Assembly (NCBI RefSeq): GCF_947495725.1
Contig: NZ_CANLZZ010000002.1
Location: 744,001-808,000, forward strand
Direction of reading: 5' to 3'
Source of the DNA: an uncultured Lutibacter sp.
GTDB taxonomy: Bacteria; Bacteroidota; Bacteroidia; Flavobacteriales; Flavobacteriaceae
Length of the DNA: 64,000 bases
The notes beneath the pieces were generated by a model. The model was not told the DNA's origin and made no database searches. It saw nothing but the letters and a program-made list of their open reading frames with translations. Each line of letters begins with the position of its first letter. Within the stretch, counting starts at the first letter, position 1. The position numbers and the translations under genes were made by a program. Below, piece by piece: positions 63,095 through 64,000 of this stretch.

Positions 63095-63134
63095 ATTAAA
63101 AAGAAAAAGACCAATAACACCAAAAAGTCATATT

Positions 63135-64000
63135 ATGAGCAGTTCAGATTTTAGCAACATTTCATTCGATTTACCAAAGAATCAATCAAACGTAATAAAA
63201 GTCATTGGAGTAGGTGGCGGAGGTAGTAATGCCGTAAACCATATGTACTCTCAGGGAATTAACGGAGTTGATTTTGTTATTTGTAATACCGATGCTCAGG
63301 CATTGCAAAATAGCCCTATTCCAACCAAAATTCAATTGGGAGTTTCCTTAACCGAAGGTTTGGGAGCGGGTGCCAACCCAGAAGTTGGTGAACAGGCTGC
63401 AATGGAAAGTATTCAGGAAATTAAGGATATGTTATCTTCTAACTCAAAAATGGTGTTTATAAATGTTGGAATGGGTGGAGGAACAGGAACTGGTGCAGCT
63501 CCAATAATTGCAAAGGTTGCACGAGAATTAGATTTATTAACAATTGGTATTGTTACAATTCCTTTTTCTTTTGAAGGAAAAATGAGAAATGATCAAGCTC
63601 AAAAAGGAATAGAGCGTTTGCGTCAGTATGTAGATTCTTTAGTTGTAATTAACAATAATAAATTACGTGAAGTTTATGGGAATTTAGGATTTAAAGCTGG
63701 TTTCTCAAAAGCAGATGAAGTATTATCAACTGCATCTAGAGGAATTGCAGAGGTAATTACACATCATTACACTCAAAATATTGATTTAAAAGATGCTAAA
63801 ACAGTACTTTCGAATAGTGGTACCGCAATTATGGGCTCGGCTACGGCATCTGGACAAAACAGGTCTGAAGAAGCAATTTCAAAAGCCTTAGATTCTCCCT
63901 TATTAAATGATAATAAAATAATGGGAGCTAAAAATGTGTTACTTCTAATTGTTTCTGGAACCGAAGAAATTACAATTGATGAAATTGGAGAAATTAACGA
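63135..64000 (+). CDS. ftsZ: Cell division protein FtsZ (3' end outside window)
   Basis: The frame opens with ATG at 63135, 40 bases after ftsA, and runs through the right edge with 288 complete codons. The tubulin-fold GTPase is unmistakable: VIKVIGVGGGGSNAVNHMY, FVICNTDAQALQNSP, the GTP signature GMGGGTGTGAAPIIAKVAREL near residues 114-134, TIPFSFEGKMRNDQAQKGIERL and NNNKLREVYGNLGFKAGF. Most of the GTPase domain and part of the C-terminal domain are inside the window. The linker and the FtsA-binding tail are not. Confidence 0.97.
   Translation, partial: MSSSDFSNISFDLPKNQSNVIKVIGVGGGGSNAVNHMYSQGINGVDFVICNTDAQALQNSPIPTKIQLGVSLTEGLGAGANPEVGEQAAMESIQEIKDMLSSNSKMVFINVGMGGGTGTGAAPIIAKVARELDLLTIGIVTIPFSFEGKMRNDQAQKGIERLRQYVDSLVVINNNKLREVYGNLGFKAGFSKADEVLSTASRGIAEVITHHYTQNIDLKDAKTVLSNSGTAIMGSATASGQNRSEEAISKALDSPLLNDNKIMGAKNVLLLIVSGTEEITIDEIGEIN

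Noticed and set aside
1..64000. Search by eye for tRNA genes, rRNA, CRISPR arrays, transposases, integrases and toxin-antitoxin pairs.
   Set aside because: None could be supported. Every gap over 200 bases was read on both strands, and no cloverleaf, spacer-repeat pattern or recombinase motif was found.

Overview
The window is AT-rich chromosomal DNA from a member of the Bacteroidota, most likely a marine or environmental Flavobacteriaceae. The signs are a SusC/SusD pair, several perfect TAnnTTTG -7 promoter boxes (the Bacteroidota sigma factor signature), almost no Shine-Dalgarno sequences, a class II ketol-acid reductoisomerase, a fused DAHP synthase/chorismate mutase tail, GH3-family and DUF2797 proteins, and the flavobacterial form of the dcw cluster. 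No rRNA, tRNA, CRISPR array, transposase gene or prophage was seen.

Layout. 1-8.4 kb: housekeeping and poorly known genes (chorismate mutase tail, polyprenyl diphosphate synthase, GH3-like protein, DUF2797, YitT, a queuosine-precursor-type transporter, fabD). 8.4-17.3 kb: a small carbohydrate-type locus with susC, susD, a FadR-type GntR regulator, a divergent Nramp-family transporter lacking the metal-binding motifs, and a type I mannose-6-phosphate isomerase. The susC promoter overlaps four tandem 13-bp operator-like repeats. 17.3-24 kb, minus strand: galE, a DegT/DnrJ aminotransferase, cysM, cysE, leuB, leuA. 24-25.6 kb: a conserved helical protein of unknown function.

25.6-44.1 kb: two long biosynthetic operons. 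The branched-chain operon ilvD-ilvB-ilvN-ilvC-ilvA is preceded by a short Ile/Val-rich leader peptide and an intrinsic terminator, with a competing antiterminator segment that overlaps the leader stop codon, as in classical ribosome-mediated attenuation. The arginine/proline operon (GNAT-argG-argC-proC-argD-proA-proB-argF'-argB-argE-argH) is preceded by a second short ORF with two Arg-Arg pairs, all written with the locally unusual codon CGC. Residue 90 of ArgF' suggests a succinylated rather than acetylated route. Two gaps in this operon, the region after argH, and a 128-bp inverted-repeat element near the left end carry copies of one dispersed repeat family (TTGTCATTCT ... AATCTCA).

44.2-47.3 kb, minus strand: a compact four-gene envelope cassette (thioredoxin-like protein, ApbE flavin transferase, small DUF4266 lipoprotein ending in CGCN, DUF3570 outer-membrane protein) whose joint function I cannot name. 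47.4-49.5 kb, minus strand: an RluA-type pseudouridine synthase, the GTPase EngB and an alpha/beta hydrolase. 49.7-64 kb: the dcw cell-wall and division cluster mraZ-rsmH-ftsL-ftsI-murE-mraY-murD-ftsW-murG-murC-ftsQ-ftsA-ftsZ, running off the right edge inside ftsZ. Upstream of it are GTGG(G/T) repeats that look like MraZ operator boxes. Five genes in the window start with TTG, four of them in dcw.

Functions come from recognised motifs and gene order, with no database search. The leader peptides, operators and promoter boxes were read directly from the bases, but their activity is inferred.
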